Both the position numbers and the translations under genes were made by a program. A DNA stretch of 12,801 bases from Candidatus Geohydrothermomicrobium daggyaiense. GTDB lineage: Bacteria; Actinomycetota; Geothermincolia; Fen-727; JACVIW01. The notes beneath the pieces were generated by a model. The model searched no databases. It saw only the letters and a program-made list of their open reading frames with translations, and was not told where the DNA came from. The first letter of the stretch is position 1. Each line of letters opens with the position of its first letter. The stretch is taken from NCBI GenBank assembly GCA_015711695.1, contig JACVIW010000043.1:1-12801 (forward strand), given 5' to 3'. Positions 5,760-11,721 of this stretch are shown in pieces.

Positions 5760-6659
5760 TTAAACCTCCTTATCATTCGAAGAATCACTTTCGCTAGCTT
5801 CGACTTCGCCGGAAAGCTCTTCAGGCCCCGTGCCACCCAGCTGATCAGGGCTTCCACCTACGTCAGATTCTCCCTCACGCGTCGTAGACTTTTTTGAGTC
5901 CTCCAGTTTGCTAGGCTCAACTGAAATCTCTTCTTCCCTCCCTGTTGAAGCAGTCTGTTTGGCTCTGCCTTTCACTGTGGTACGTGAAATTCTTCCCGGC
6001 GAAGCGGAAGCTACCTGTTCCTCCGATTCCCGCTTTCCCGTCTTATCGCCTTTATAAATCCAGACTTTTACACCAATTCGACCGAAAGTTGTCTCAGCCT
6101 CTTCAAACCCGTAATCGATATCTGCCCTTAAAGTTTGCAACGGTACCCTGCCCTCACGATACCACTCACTCCGTGCCATCTCAGCACCCGCGAGCCTTCC
6201 GCTGCACTGGACTTTAATTCCAAGCGCACCAAGTCTCATGGCGTCGCTCACAGCTTTTTTCATCGCCCTTCTAAAGGAGACTCTAGCTGAGATCTGAGTG
6301 GCAATTTCCTGGGCCACAAGGGTCGCATCAAGCTCAGGAACAGGCACTTCTTTGATATTGATCTGAACCTCGTGTCCGCATATTTGCTGGAGCTTGTCCC
6401 TAAGTTTGTCAACCTCCGTGCCTTTTCGCCCGATTACAATTCCAGGGCGGGCGGTATAGATATCAACCACCGTTTCCTTCGATTTTCTTTCGATTTCGAT
6501 CTTTGATACGGCAGCATTTTTCAACTGCGCGTTTAGAAAGTTCCTAATCTTGATGTCTTCCTGGACAAGCTCGGGGTAATCTCTCCCGGCGAACCATCGA
6601 GATTTCCAATCGTTTATAATCCCGATCCTGAGCCCGTAAGGGTGAACTTTCTGACCCAA
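5760..6659 (-). CDS. rpsC: 30S ribosomal protein S3 with an extended acidic C-terminal tail
   Basis: S3 lies at the mRNA entry channel of the 30S head and takes part in mRNA unwinding with S4 and S5. Residues 1-209 are standard: MGQKVHPYGLRIGIINDWKS, the KH motif GIVIGRKGTEVDKL (GRKG at 77-80), QISARVSFRRAMKKAV, CSGRLAGAEMARSEWYREGR, VPLQTLRADIDYGF, TFGRIGVKVWIYKGD. The protein has 299 residues against 210-280 in most bacteria. The extra ~90 residues are Ser, Glu, Gly and Thr-rich, somewhat basic first (KGRAKQ) and acidic at the end (EVEASESDSSNDKEV). The start is TTG at 6659, one base after the rplV stop, with GAGGA six bases upstream; no ATG gives the conserved N terminus. The last codons AAG GAG GTT also form the rplP ribosome binding site. 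Confidence 0.96.
   Translation of the reverse strand: MGQKVHPYGLRIGIINDWKSRWFAGRDYPELVQEDIKIRNFLNAQLKNAAVSKIEIERKSKETVVDIYTARPGIVIGRKGTEVDKLRDKLQQICGHEVQINIKEVPVPELDATLVAQEIATQISARVSFRRAMKKAVSDAMRLGALGIKVQCSGRLAGAEMARSEWYREGRVPLQTLRADIDYGFEEAETTFGRIGVKVWIYKGDKTGKRESEEQVASASPGRISRTTVKGRAKQTASTGREEEISVEPSKLEDSKKSTTREGESDVGGSPDQLGGTGPEELSGEVEASESDSSNDKEV
5764..5771 (-). promoter_or_regulatory. rplP ribosome binding site inside the rpsC 3' end
   Basis: AAGGAGGT on the minus strand is a near-perfect anti-16S match ten bases before the rplP ATG. It is made of the last sense codons of rpsC (Lys-Glu-Val), so the acidic S3 tail ends with a dual-use coding and ribosome-binding segment. Confidence 0.8.
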
Positions 6660-6660
6660 T

Positions 6661-7377
6661 TTAATCCTCGCTTCCTTCCTCTTTAGTTTCCTGCTCTACG
6701 GCGTCCTCCCCTGACACGTTCTGAGATTCACCTGTTTCTTCTACCTCTTCCTCACTCTTTTCTTTCCCGCCTTCAGCTCCTTCATCTTTCGCCTCAACGT
6801 CTACCTCTTTCAATCCTTCAACACCACCCGGTCCTCGCTCTTCCTCGGTCACCTCAACCCCTGTAGCGCCTTCCGTTTCAGCAGTTGTGTCTTCCTTTTC
6901 CTCATCTTCTTTCGAACGCTCAATCTCTTTCTCAGTAAGCTCCTCAACTTTCTCCTTCTTCCCCTTGCGCGGCCCGGCAATCTTCCTCACCGCCGGTCTT
7001 CTGGATATTCTTCTTAAAGCAGAGCCCCTTCTCGGCCTTTCCTCTTCGCGTTCCTCCAGAATGACGGTAATATGGCTTGTCCTTTTATTGATCCGGGTGG
7101 CTCGACCCAGAGCTCTCGCTCTGAACCTTTTCAGTGTTGGACCTTCATCAACAAAAGCGTTGAGAACATAAAGTCTCTCGGGCGGAATCCTGTTGTTGTT
7201 TTCCGCATTGGCAGCCGCAGAAGCGAGAACTTTGGCAACCACCCGCGCGGCGGCTTTTGGGCAGTAATCAAGTATCTCTTTCGCTTCCTCCAGATCCTTG
7301 CCTTTTATGAGATTGGTGACGAGCCGAACTTTTCTCGGGCTCATCCTCACATATTTTGCCACCGCCCTCGTCTGCAT
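6661..7377 (-). CDS. rplV: 50S ribosomal protein L22 with a long charged C-terminal tail
   Basis: L22 binds all 23S rRNA domains early in assembly, and its beta-hairpin forms part of the exit tunnel wall. Residues 1-110 are an ordinary L22: AKYVRMSPRKVRLVTNLIKG, ARVVAKVLASAAANAENNN, LYVLNAFVDEGPTLKRFRAR, GRATRINKRTSHITVILEE. The family usually ends here (about 110-120 residues). This protein has 238. Residues 111-141 are strongly basic (RPRRGSALRRISRRPAV, RKGKK); 142-238 are dominated by Glu with Gly, Lys, Ser and Thr, and look disordered. The tail is in frame without a break and ends one base before rpsC, so it is not an obvious frameshift product. ATG at 7377 follows GAGGAGG closely. Core function is certain; tail function is unknown. 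Confidence 0.95.
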   Translation of the reverse strand: MQTRAVAKYVRMSPRKVRLVTNLIKGKDLEEAKEILDYCPKAAARVVAKVLASAAANAENNNRIPPERLYVLNAFVDEGPTLKRFRARALGRATRINKRTSHITVILEEREEERPRRGSALRRISRRPAVRKIAGPRKGKKEKVEELTEKEIERSKEDEEKEDTTAETEGATGVEVTEEERGPGGVEGLKEVDVEAKDEGAEGGKEKSEEEVEETGESQNVSGEDAVEQETKEEGSED

Positions 7378-7390
7378 TCCTCCTCAGCTC

Positions 7391-7681
7391 CTATTTCATC
7401 CTGGCTCTCTTTTCTTTAGCGAGTTTACCCCCGTGTCCCTTAAATATCCGTGTAGGCGCGAACTCACCGAGCTTGTGACCGACCATGCTCTCGGTTATGT
7501 AAACAGGAACATGCTTTTTGCCGTCGTGAACCGCGATCGTATGGCCAACCATCTCCGGGAAAATTGTGGAGTCCCTGGACCATGTTTTGATGACGACTTT
7601 TTCGTTACGTTCATTTAAGTCCCTTATTTTCGCTATTAGTTTTTCATCTACGTACGGTCCTTTTTTGAGCGATCGCGACAA
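7391..7681 (-). CDS. rpsS: 30S ribosomal protein S19
   Basis: S19 sits in the 30S head, pairs with S13 and contacts the A-site tRNA region and the large subunit. From TTG at 7681 the product has 96 residues, close to the family norm of about 92. It reads MSRSLKKGPYVDEKL at the N terminus, then VIKTWSRDSTIFPEMVGHTI, AVHDGKKHVPVYITESMVGH and KLGEFAPTRIFKGHGG, a near-complete S19 signature. An earlier in-frame TTG at 7693 would add four residues (MEAA), but GGAGG at 7687-7691 is placed correctly only for 7681. The gene follows rplB by 23 bases and ends 13 bases before rplV. Confidence 0.96.
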   Translation of the reverse strand: MSRSLKKGPYVDEKLIAKIRDLNERNEKVVIKTWSRDSTIFPEMVGHTIAVHDGKKHVPVYITESMVGHKLGEFAPTRIFKGHGGKLAKEKRARMK

Positions 7682-7686
7682 CGCTG

Positions 7687-7691
7687 CCTCC
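7687..7691 (-). promoter_or_regulatory. Shine-Dalgarno site that fixes the rpsS TTG start
   Basis: GGAGG on the minus strand lies five bases before the TTG at 7681. It lies in what would be coding sequence if the in-frame TTG at 7693 were used, so it argues for the internal TTG. Confidence 0.8.
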
Positions 7692-7704
7692 AAAACTCTT
7701 CAGT

Positions 7705-8535
7705 TTATTTTTCTCTCCTGCTTTTCAAAATATACTTTCCGGAAGGCTTTTTCCTGTCTCGAGTTCTGTAGCCGAGCGTGGGTTTGCCCCATGGAGTCAC
7801 GGGATGCCTACCGCACTTCGCTCTTCCCTCACCACCTCCGTGCGGGTGATCAACCGGGTTCATAGCGGCGCCTCTGGTCTGGGGCCTGATTCCCCTGTGA
7901 CGCGACGCTCCAGCTTTCCCGAGACTAATAAGCTCGTGCTCCACGTTCCCAACGACGCCAACAGTCGCCCTGCAGGTGAGCAGAACTTTCCGGACCTCCC
8001 CAGATGGGAGTTTTAAATGAGCGTAGCCCTCTTCCCTTGCCACTATCTGCGCGGATGTTCCTGCCGCCCTTGCCATTTTCGCTCCAGCCCCTGGTTTTAG
8101 CTCCACAGCATGAACCGTCGTTCCAACAGGGATGTTCGCAAGGGGCATGGCGTTTCCTGGTTTGACATCCGCTCCCGGACCGGAAACAACCGTATCCCCA
8201 ACCATGAGATCTACCGGACAGAGTATGTATCGCTTCTCTCCGTCCTTATAGTGCAGGAGGGCTATTCGCGCCGAACGATTGGGATCATACTCAATTGCTG
8301 CCACCCTGGCGGGAATGCCATCTTTGTCGCGCTTGAAATCGATGATTCTGTACCTTCGCTTGGCCCCCCCGCCTCGGTGTCTCGCGGTCTTACGACCGTA
8401 GTTGTTCCTCCCGCCAGTCTTTTTTAATGGTGCGAGAAGCGACTTCTCAGGTTCCGCCTTCGTAATCTCAGCGAAATCCGAAACGGTAGCGAATCTTCTT
8501 CCTGGCGACGTTGGCTTGTACTTCTTTATGCCCAC
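7705..8535 (-). CDS. rplB: 50S ribosomal protein L2
   Basis: L2 is a core 23S rRNA binder needed for subunit association and for peptidyl transferase assembly. The 276-residue protein matches family length. It begins MGIKKYKPTSPGRRF, has GGRNNYGRKTARHRGGGAKR (41-60), YRIIDFKRDKDGIPARV, YDPNRSARIALLHY, PVGTTVHAVELKPG, and the hallmark VDHPHGGGEGR (228-238), in which the histidine at 230 matches the essential His229 of E. coli. The basic C terminus (RDRKKPSGKYILKSRREK) is normal. The start is a GTG with AGAGGGGT about nine bases upstream; no other start gives the conserved N terminus. It follows rplW by 16 bases. Sequence style is closer to clostridial and thermophilic bacterial L2 than to typical high-GC actinobacterial L2, by memory only. 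Confidence 0.98.
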   Translation of the reverse strand: MGIKKYKPTSPGRRFATVSDFAEITKAEPEKSLLAPLKKTGGRNNYGRKTARHRGGGAKRRYRIIDFKRDKDGIPARVAAIEYDPNRSARIALLHYKDGEKRYILCPVDLMVGDTVVSGPGADVKPGNAMPLANIPVGTTVHAVELKPGAGAKMARAAGTSAQIVAREEGYAHLKLPSGEVRKVLLTCRATVGVVGNVEHELISLGKAGASRHRGIRPQTRGAAMNPVDHPHGGGEGRAKCGRHPVTPWGKPTLGYRTRDRKKPSGKYILKSRREK

Positions 8536-8551
8536 TGAATCGCAACCCCTC

Positions 8552-8839
8552 TCATGCGCCCTCGAAAATTTCGATCTTATCGCCTTCCGCGAGCGTTACT
8601 ATCGCTTTCTTGCCCCTTGACGTCCGACCAACAGTCATGCCTCTTCTTCGGGGTTTTCCCTTTGTTCGCAATGTATTGACCTTAAGAACCTTAACATCGA
8701 AAATAGCCTCTACAGCATCCTTTATCTCTGACTTATTCGATCTCGGGTCCACAATAAACGTGTACTGCCTCCGTTCAATGGCGTCGTAACTTTTCTCGCT
8801 CACAACCGGGTAAAGGATTATGTCATGTGGATCTTTCAT
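8552..8839 (-). CDS. rplW: 50S ribosomal protein L23
   Basis: L23 sits at the peptide tunnel exit and is the docking point for trigger factor and SRP. The 95-residue protein has the L23 pattern: DPHDIILYPVVSEKSYDAIE, YTFIVDPRSNKSEIKDAVE, AIFDVKVLKVNTL, RTKGKPRRRGMTVGRTS, and the final strand KKAIVTLAEGDKIEIFEGA. I chose the ATG at 8839 because MKDPHDIILYP matches the usual N terminus. An in-frame upstream start at 8866 (MMSCREVVE) would lie deep in rplD and adds no typical residues. The start lies inside the rplD 3' end (17-base overlap), so the two are probably translationally coupled. The ribosome binding site (GGAAGTGG) is weak. The glutamate in VSEKS matches the trigger factor contact of E. 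coli L23. Confidence 0.95.
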   Translation of the reverse strand: MKDPHDIILYPVVSEKSYDAIERRQYTFIVDPRSNKSEIKDAVEAIFDVKVLKVNTLRTKGKPRRRGMTVGRTSRGKKAIVTLAEGDKIEIFEGA

Positions 8840-9458
8840 TTCCACCACTTCCCTGCAAGACATCAAGCGCCCTTTTCATGAACAGTATGCTGTCGAATCG
8901 GAGAATGTCGTAAGTATTCAGTTCCCTGGGGTAAAAAGTCTCCACCTTCGCCAGGTTCCTGAAAGACTTCTCAACATTCTCCTCTTCCGGTGGAAGAACG
9001 ACCATGACGCTATGATCGAGACCGAGATTTTCCAGAATCTCTTTCCCGGCTCGAGTACTGGGTGTCTCCATGGAGAAATCCTCTATCACGACTATCCTGT
9101 CTTCAGAGGCAGCAGCGCTAAGTGCGGACCTAAAGGCTAATCTTCTTAACTTCTTTGGAACCTTAAACGAATAATCGCGAGGCTTTGGCCCGAAGACGGT
9201 GCCGCCTCCTTTCCAGATCGGGGAACGTATGCTACCCGCTCTTGCGCGTCCGGTTCCTTTTTGCCTCCACGGTTTTCGCCCTCCACCCCTCACCTCTTTT
9301 CGAGTTCTGGTCGAAGCGGTCCCGGCACGAGCCTGAGCCCTTTGCAAGCGCACAACCATGTGCATCGCGTGTATGTTTGGCTTTATTCCAAATAACTCAT
9401 CGGATAACTCGACTTCCCCAACTTCCTCGCCGGATAAACTCTTAAGTGGAACTTTCAT
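8823..9458 (-). CDS. rplD: 50S ribosomal protein L4
   Basis: L4 lines the upper exit tunnel with L22 and in E. coli also represses the S10 operon by attenuation. The 211-residue protein is of normal length. The tunnel loop is clear: RAGTASTRTRKEVRGGGRKP, WRQKGTGRARAGSIRSP, IWKGGGTVFGPKPRDYSFKV. The globular half has LRRLAFRSALSAAASEDRIVV and ends FMKRALDVLQGSGGNERST. The ATG follows a GGTGAT site by about six bases, five bases after the rplC stop. The 3' end overlaps the rplW start by 17 bases in another frame. No L4-binding leader resembling the E. coli S10 leader was seen upstream of rpsJ, so autoregulation here is unknown. Confidence 0.97.
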   Translation of the reverse strand: MKVPLKSLSGEEVGEVELSDELFGIKPNIHAMHMVVRLQRAQARAGTASTRTRKEVRGGGRKPWRQKGTGRARAGSIRSPIWKGGGTVFGPKPRDYSFKVPKKLRRLAFRSALSAAASEDRIVVIEDFSMETPSTRAGKEILENLGLDHSVMVVLPPEEENVEKSFRNLAKVETFYPRELNTYDILRFDSILFMKRALDVLQGSGGNERST

Positions 9459-9463
9459 TTAGA

Positions 9464-10105
9464 TCACCGCTCGCCACTCTTCGCCTTCTTTTTCGACTCC
9501 CGTATTATCAGAATTGAGCCGCGTGGGCCGGGAACAGCGCCCTTCACAAGAATAAGGTCCCTGCCCTTATCCACTCGAACTATTTCGAGGTTCTTCACCG
9601 TGACGCGATTTCCACCCATTCGCCCGGGTAACTTCTTTCCCTTGAAAACCCGCGAAGGAGTCGCACACTGGCCGACAGACCCTGGCGCCCGGTGAAAAGT
9701 AGAGCCGTGTGAGCTGGGGCCCCCCCTGAAGCCCCACCGCTTAACAACGCCAGCGAATCCCTTTCCCTTGCTAATGCCCGTGATGTCCGCCCTGTCACCC
9801 TCCGAGAAAATATCGGCTCTAACCTCCGCGCCGAGTTTGTACAGCGATGGGTCGAGTGGCACTTCGGCAAGAAACCTCTTTGGGGGACAGTTCGCTTTCT
9901 TGTAATGACCCATCATTGGCTTATTCACACGCTCGGGCTTCACATCACCGTAACCGAGCTGGACCGCCTCATACCCGTCCTTATCTTCTTTCTTTATCTG
10001 CGTTACCACGCACGGACCCGCTTTAATCACCGTGACCGGGATCACGATGTCCCCATCGAAAAGCTGGGTCATTCCTATTTTTTCTCCAATGATCGCTTTG
10101 GCCAT
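9464..10105 (-). CDS. rplC: 50S ribosomal protein L3
   Basis: L3 is an early-assembly 23S rRNA binder whose long loop reaches towards the peptidyl transferase centre. The protein of 213 residues starts MAKAIIGEKIGMTQLF and carries the diagnostic loop GGPSSHGSTFHRAPGSVGQ, followed by TPSRVFKGKKLPGRMGG and the second barrel half VTVKNLEIVRVDKGRDLILVKG. The glutamine in GSVGQ matches the residue methylated in E. coli L3. An in-frame ATG at 10111 adds two residues, but GAGG at 10115-10118 is only three bases from it and nine from the ATG at 10105, so I chose 10105. The C terminus is lysine-rich (RESKKKAKSGER). It follows rpsJ by 26 bases and precedes rplD by five. Confidence 0.96.
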   Translation of the reverse strand: MAKAIIGEKIGMTQLFDGDIVIPVTVIKAGPCVVTQIKKEDKDGYEAVQLGYGDVKPERVNKPMMGHYKKANCPPKRFLAEVPLDPSLYKLGAEVRADIFSEGDRADITGISKGKGFAGVVKRWGFRGGPSSHGSTFHRAPGSVGQCATPSRVFKGKKLPGRMGGNRVTVKNLEIVRVDKGRDLILVKGAVPGPRGSILIIRESKKKAKSGER

Positions 10106-10131
10106 TTTCATCAGCCTCGTTTTTTGAGCGC

Positions 10132-10440
10132 TCAGAGTTTTATCTCAATGTCAACGCCTGCGGGCAAATCCAGTCCCGTCAGCGCGTCAACAGTCGCCGG
10201 GGTGGGGTCGAGAATATCTATAAGCCTTTTATGCGTCCTTATCTCGAAGTGTTCCCTTGAATCTTTATCCACATGCGGTGACCTTATCACGCAGTAAACG
10301 CTCTTCTCCGTTGGAAGTGGCACGGGACCCGAAATCCGCGCGCCGGTCTTCTTTGCCGTCTCGACAATCATTCTTGCCGTCTGGTCAATCAATTCGTGAT
10401 CGTAAGCTTTGAGTCTTATCCTTATCTTATCCTTTGTCAC
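10132..10440 (-). CDS. rpsJ: 30S ribosomal protein S10
   Basis: S10 belongs to the 30S head near the A site and, as NusE, also joins transcription antitermination complexes with NusB. From the chosen GTG at 10440 the protein has 102 residues, the family norm. Recognisable segments are KIRIRLKAYDHELID at the N terminus, GPVPLPTEKSVYCV in the long loop, RSPHVDKDSREHFEIRTHKR, and the terminal DLPAGVDIEIKL. A second in-frame GTG at 10464 would add eight residues not typical of S10 (MNARSGIK) and would start almost against the hairpin at 10467-10485, so I prefer 10440, which has GGAG about ten bases upstream. It opens the S10-type cluster 63 bases after tuf. Confidence 0.96.
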   Translation of the reverse strand: MTKDKIRIRLKAYDHELIDQTARMIVETAKKTGARISGPVPLPTEKSVYCVIRSPHVDKDSREHFEIRTHKRLIDILDPTPATVDALTGLDLPAGVDIEIKL

Positions 10441-10466
10441 TTTGATCCCACTCCGAGCATTCACCA

Positions 10467-10485
10467 GTCCCGTTTCCCCCGGGAC
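10467..10485 (-). promoter_or_regulatory. GC-rich hairpin in the tuf-rpsJ gap
   Basis: The minus strand reads GTCCCG, a seven-base loop GGGGAAA, then CGGGAC: a perfect six-pair stem of mostly G-C pairs in the 63-base gap between tuf and rpsJ. The hexamer CTGGTG stands on both sides of it as a direct repeat. No T-run follows, so it does not look like an intrinsic terminator. It could be an RNA element that separates tuf from ribosomal protein expression (processing, pausing or a protein site), or chance. The structure is seen; the function is not known. Confidence 0.4.
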
Positions 10486-10503
10486 ACCAGCTCCATCGCC
10501 TCG

Positions 10504-11709
10504 TTACTTGATTATCTTGGTTACCCTTCCAGCGCCAACAGTTCTTCCTCCCTCACGGATGGCAAATCTCAGTCCCTCGTCCATCGCGATGGGGGTGATG
10601 AGCTCAACCTCCATCTCGGTGTTGTCGCCGGGCATTACCATCTCTACACCCTCGGGGAGGGTTATGGTCCCGGTCACATCAGTTGTGCGGAAGTAGAACT
10701 GCGGTCTGTATCCGCTGAAGAAGGGGGTGTGTCTTCCTCCCTCCTCCTTTGAGAGAACATAGACCTGAGCCTTGAACCTGGTGTGGGGTGTTATGCTTCC
10801 CGGAGCTGCCAGGACCTGACCCCTTTCTACCTCATCCCTTGCGACACCTCTCAGGAGAACTCCTATGTTGTCTCCAGCCTGACCCTCATCGAGGATTTTG
10901 CGGAACATCTCCACGCCGGTGCATACAGTTTTTCTTATCTCGTGTCTCATGCCGACTATCTCGACCTCATCCCCAACTTTGATCCTTCCCTGCTCCACCC
11001 TTCCGGTGGCAACCGTTCCCCTTCCGGTTATGGAGAAGACATCCTCTATCGGCATGAGGAATGGTTTGTCAATATCCCTTATGGGGGTGGGGATGTAGTC
11101 GTCAACCGCATCCATGAGGTCCAGGATGGACTTGCACCACTGGCAATCCTCCTTGCCGCACCCGCACTCATTCGCCTTGAGCGCACTTCCGGACACGACC
11201 GGTATCTCATCTCCCGGAAACTCGTACTCAGAGAGGAGTTCCCTTACCTCAAGTTCCACCAGTTCGAGAAGTTCCGGGTCATCAACCATGTCAGCCTTGT
11301 TCAGGAAAACAACCATGGAGGGGACTTCAACCTGACGGGCGAGGAGAATGTGCTCCCTTGTCTGGGGCATCGGACCATCAGCGGCCGATACCACGAGTAT
11401 CGCTCCGTCCATCTGGGCAGCCCCGGTTATCATGTTCTTTATGTAGTCAGCGTGGCCCGGGCAGTCCACGTGGGCGTAGTGTCTTTTCTTAGTCTCATAT
11501 TCCACGTGAGCTATAGCAATTGTTATTCCCCTCTCCTTTTCCTCGGGGGCGTTGTCGATCGATTCAAAGGTCCTTATCTCCACGGGAAGACCCTGAGCGT
11601 TCAAGACCTTTGTGATCGCAGCCGTAAGCATTGTCTTACCGTGGTCAACGTGACCTATTGTGCCCACGTTAACGTGAGGTTTTGTCCTTTCGAACTTCTG
11701 CTTGGCCAT
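10504..11709 (-). CDS. tuf: Elongation factor Tu
   Basis: EF-Tu delivers aminoacyl-tRNA to the ribosomal A site as a GTP complex in the cytoplasm. The 401-residue protein is close to the usual 393-400. The G domain shows the P-loop GHVDHGKT (19-26), the switch I motif RGITI (60-64), DCPGH (82-86, including the catalytic histidine), NKAD (137-140) and SGSAL (173-177). Domains II and III follow (VFSITGRGTVATGRVE; TGTITLPEGVEMVMPGDN; terminal VTKIIK). Just after SGSAL there is an insert with four cysteines at 182, 184, 189 and 192 (C-x-C-x4-C-x2-C), resembling a metal-binding knuckle; I recall similar inserts in some clostridial-type EF-Tu proteins. The ATG has an AGGAGG site six bases upstream. 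It lies between fusA and rpsJ, the usual str-to-S10 link in bacteria with joined operons. A second tuf copy elsewhere cannot be excluded. Confidence 0.98.
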   Translation of the reverse strand: MAKQKFERTKPHVNVGTIGHVDHGKTMLTAAITKVLNAQGLPVEIRTFESIDNAPEEKERGITIAIAHVEYETKKRHYAHVDCPGHADYIKNMITGAAQMDGAILVVSAADGPMPQTREHILLARQVEVPSMVVFLNKADMVDDPELLELVELEVRELLSEYEFPGDEIPVVSGSALKANECGCGKEDCQWCKSILDLMDAVDDYIPTPIRDIDKPFLMPIEDVFSITGRGTVATGRVEQGRIKVGDEVEIVGMRHEIRKTVCTGVEMFRKILDEGQAGDNIGVLLRGVARDEVERGQVLAAPGSITPHTRFKAQVYVLSKEEGGRHTPFFSGYRPQFYFRTTDVTGTITLPEGVEMVMPGDNTEMEVELITPIAMDEGLRFAIREGGRTVGAGRVTKIIK

Positions 11710-11714
11710 TCGTG

Positions 11715-11721
11715 CCTCCTA
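11715..11721 (-). promoter_or_regulatory. tuf ribosome binding site fused with the fusA stop codon
   Basis: On the minus strand the bases read TAGGAGG, six bases before the tuf ATG. The TAG is the fusA stop, so a ribosome ending on fusA covers the tuf Shine-Dalgarno site. This arrangement favours translational coupling or re-initiation; the coupling itself is inferred. Confidence 0.85.

Noticed and set aside
4913..7050. Frameshift errors as explanation for the L22, S3 and L29 tails
   Set aside because: All three tails stay in frame with their cores, keep a consistent charged composition and end at normal close junctions (one, six and eight bases before the next gene).
10467..10485. Intrinsic terminator after tuf
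   Set aside because: The stem-loop is present but is not followed by a T-run on the transcribed strand, so it is kept only as a possible regulatory hairpin.
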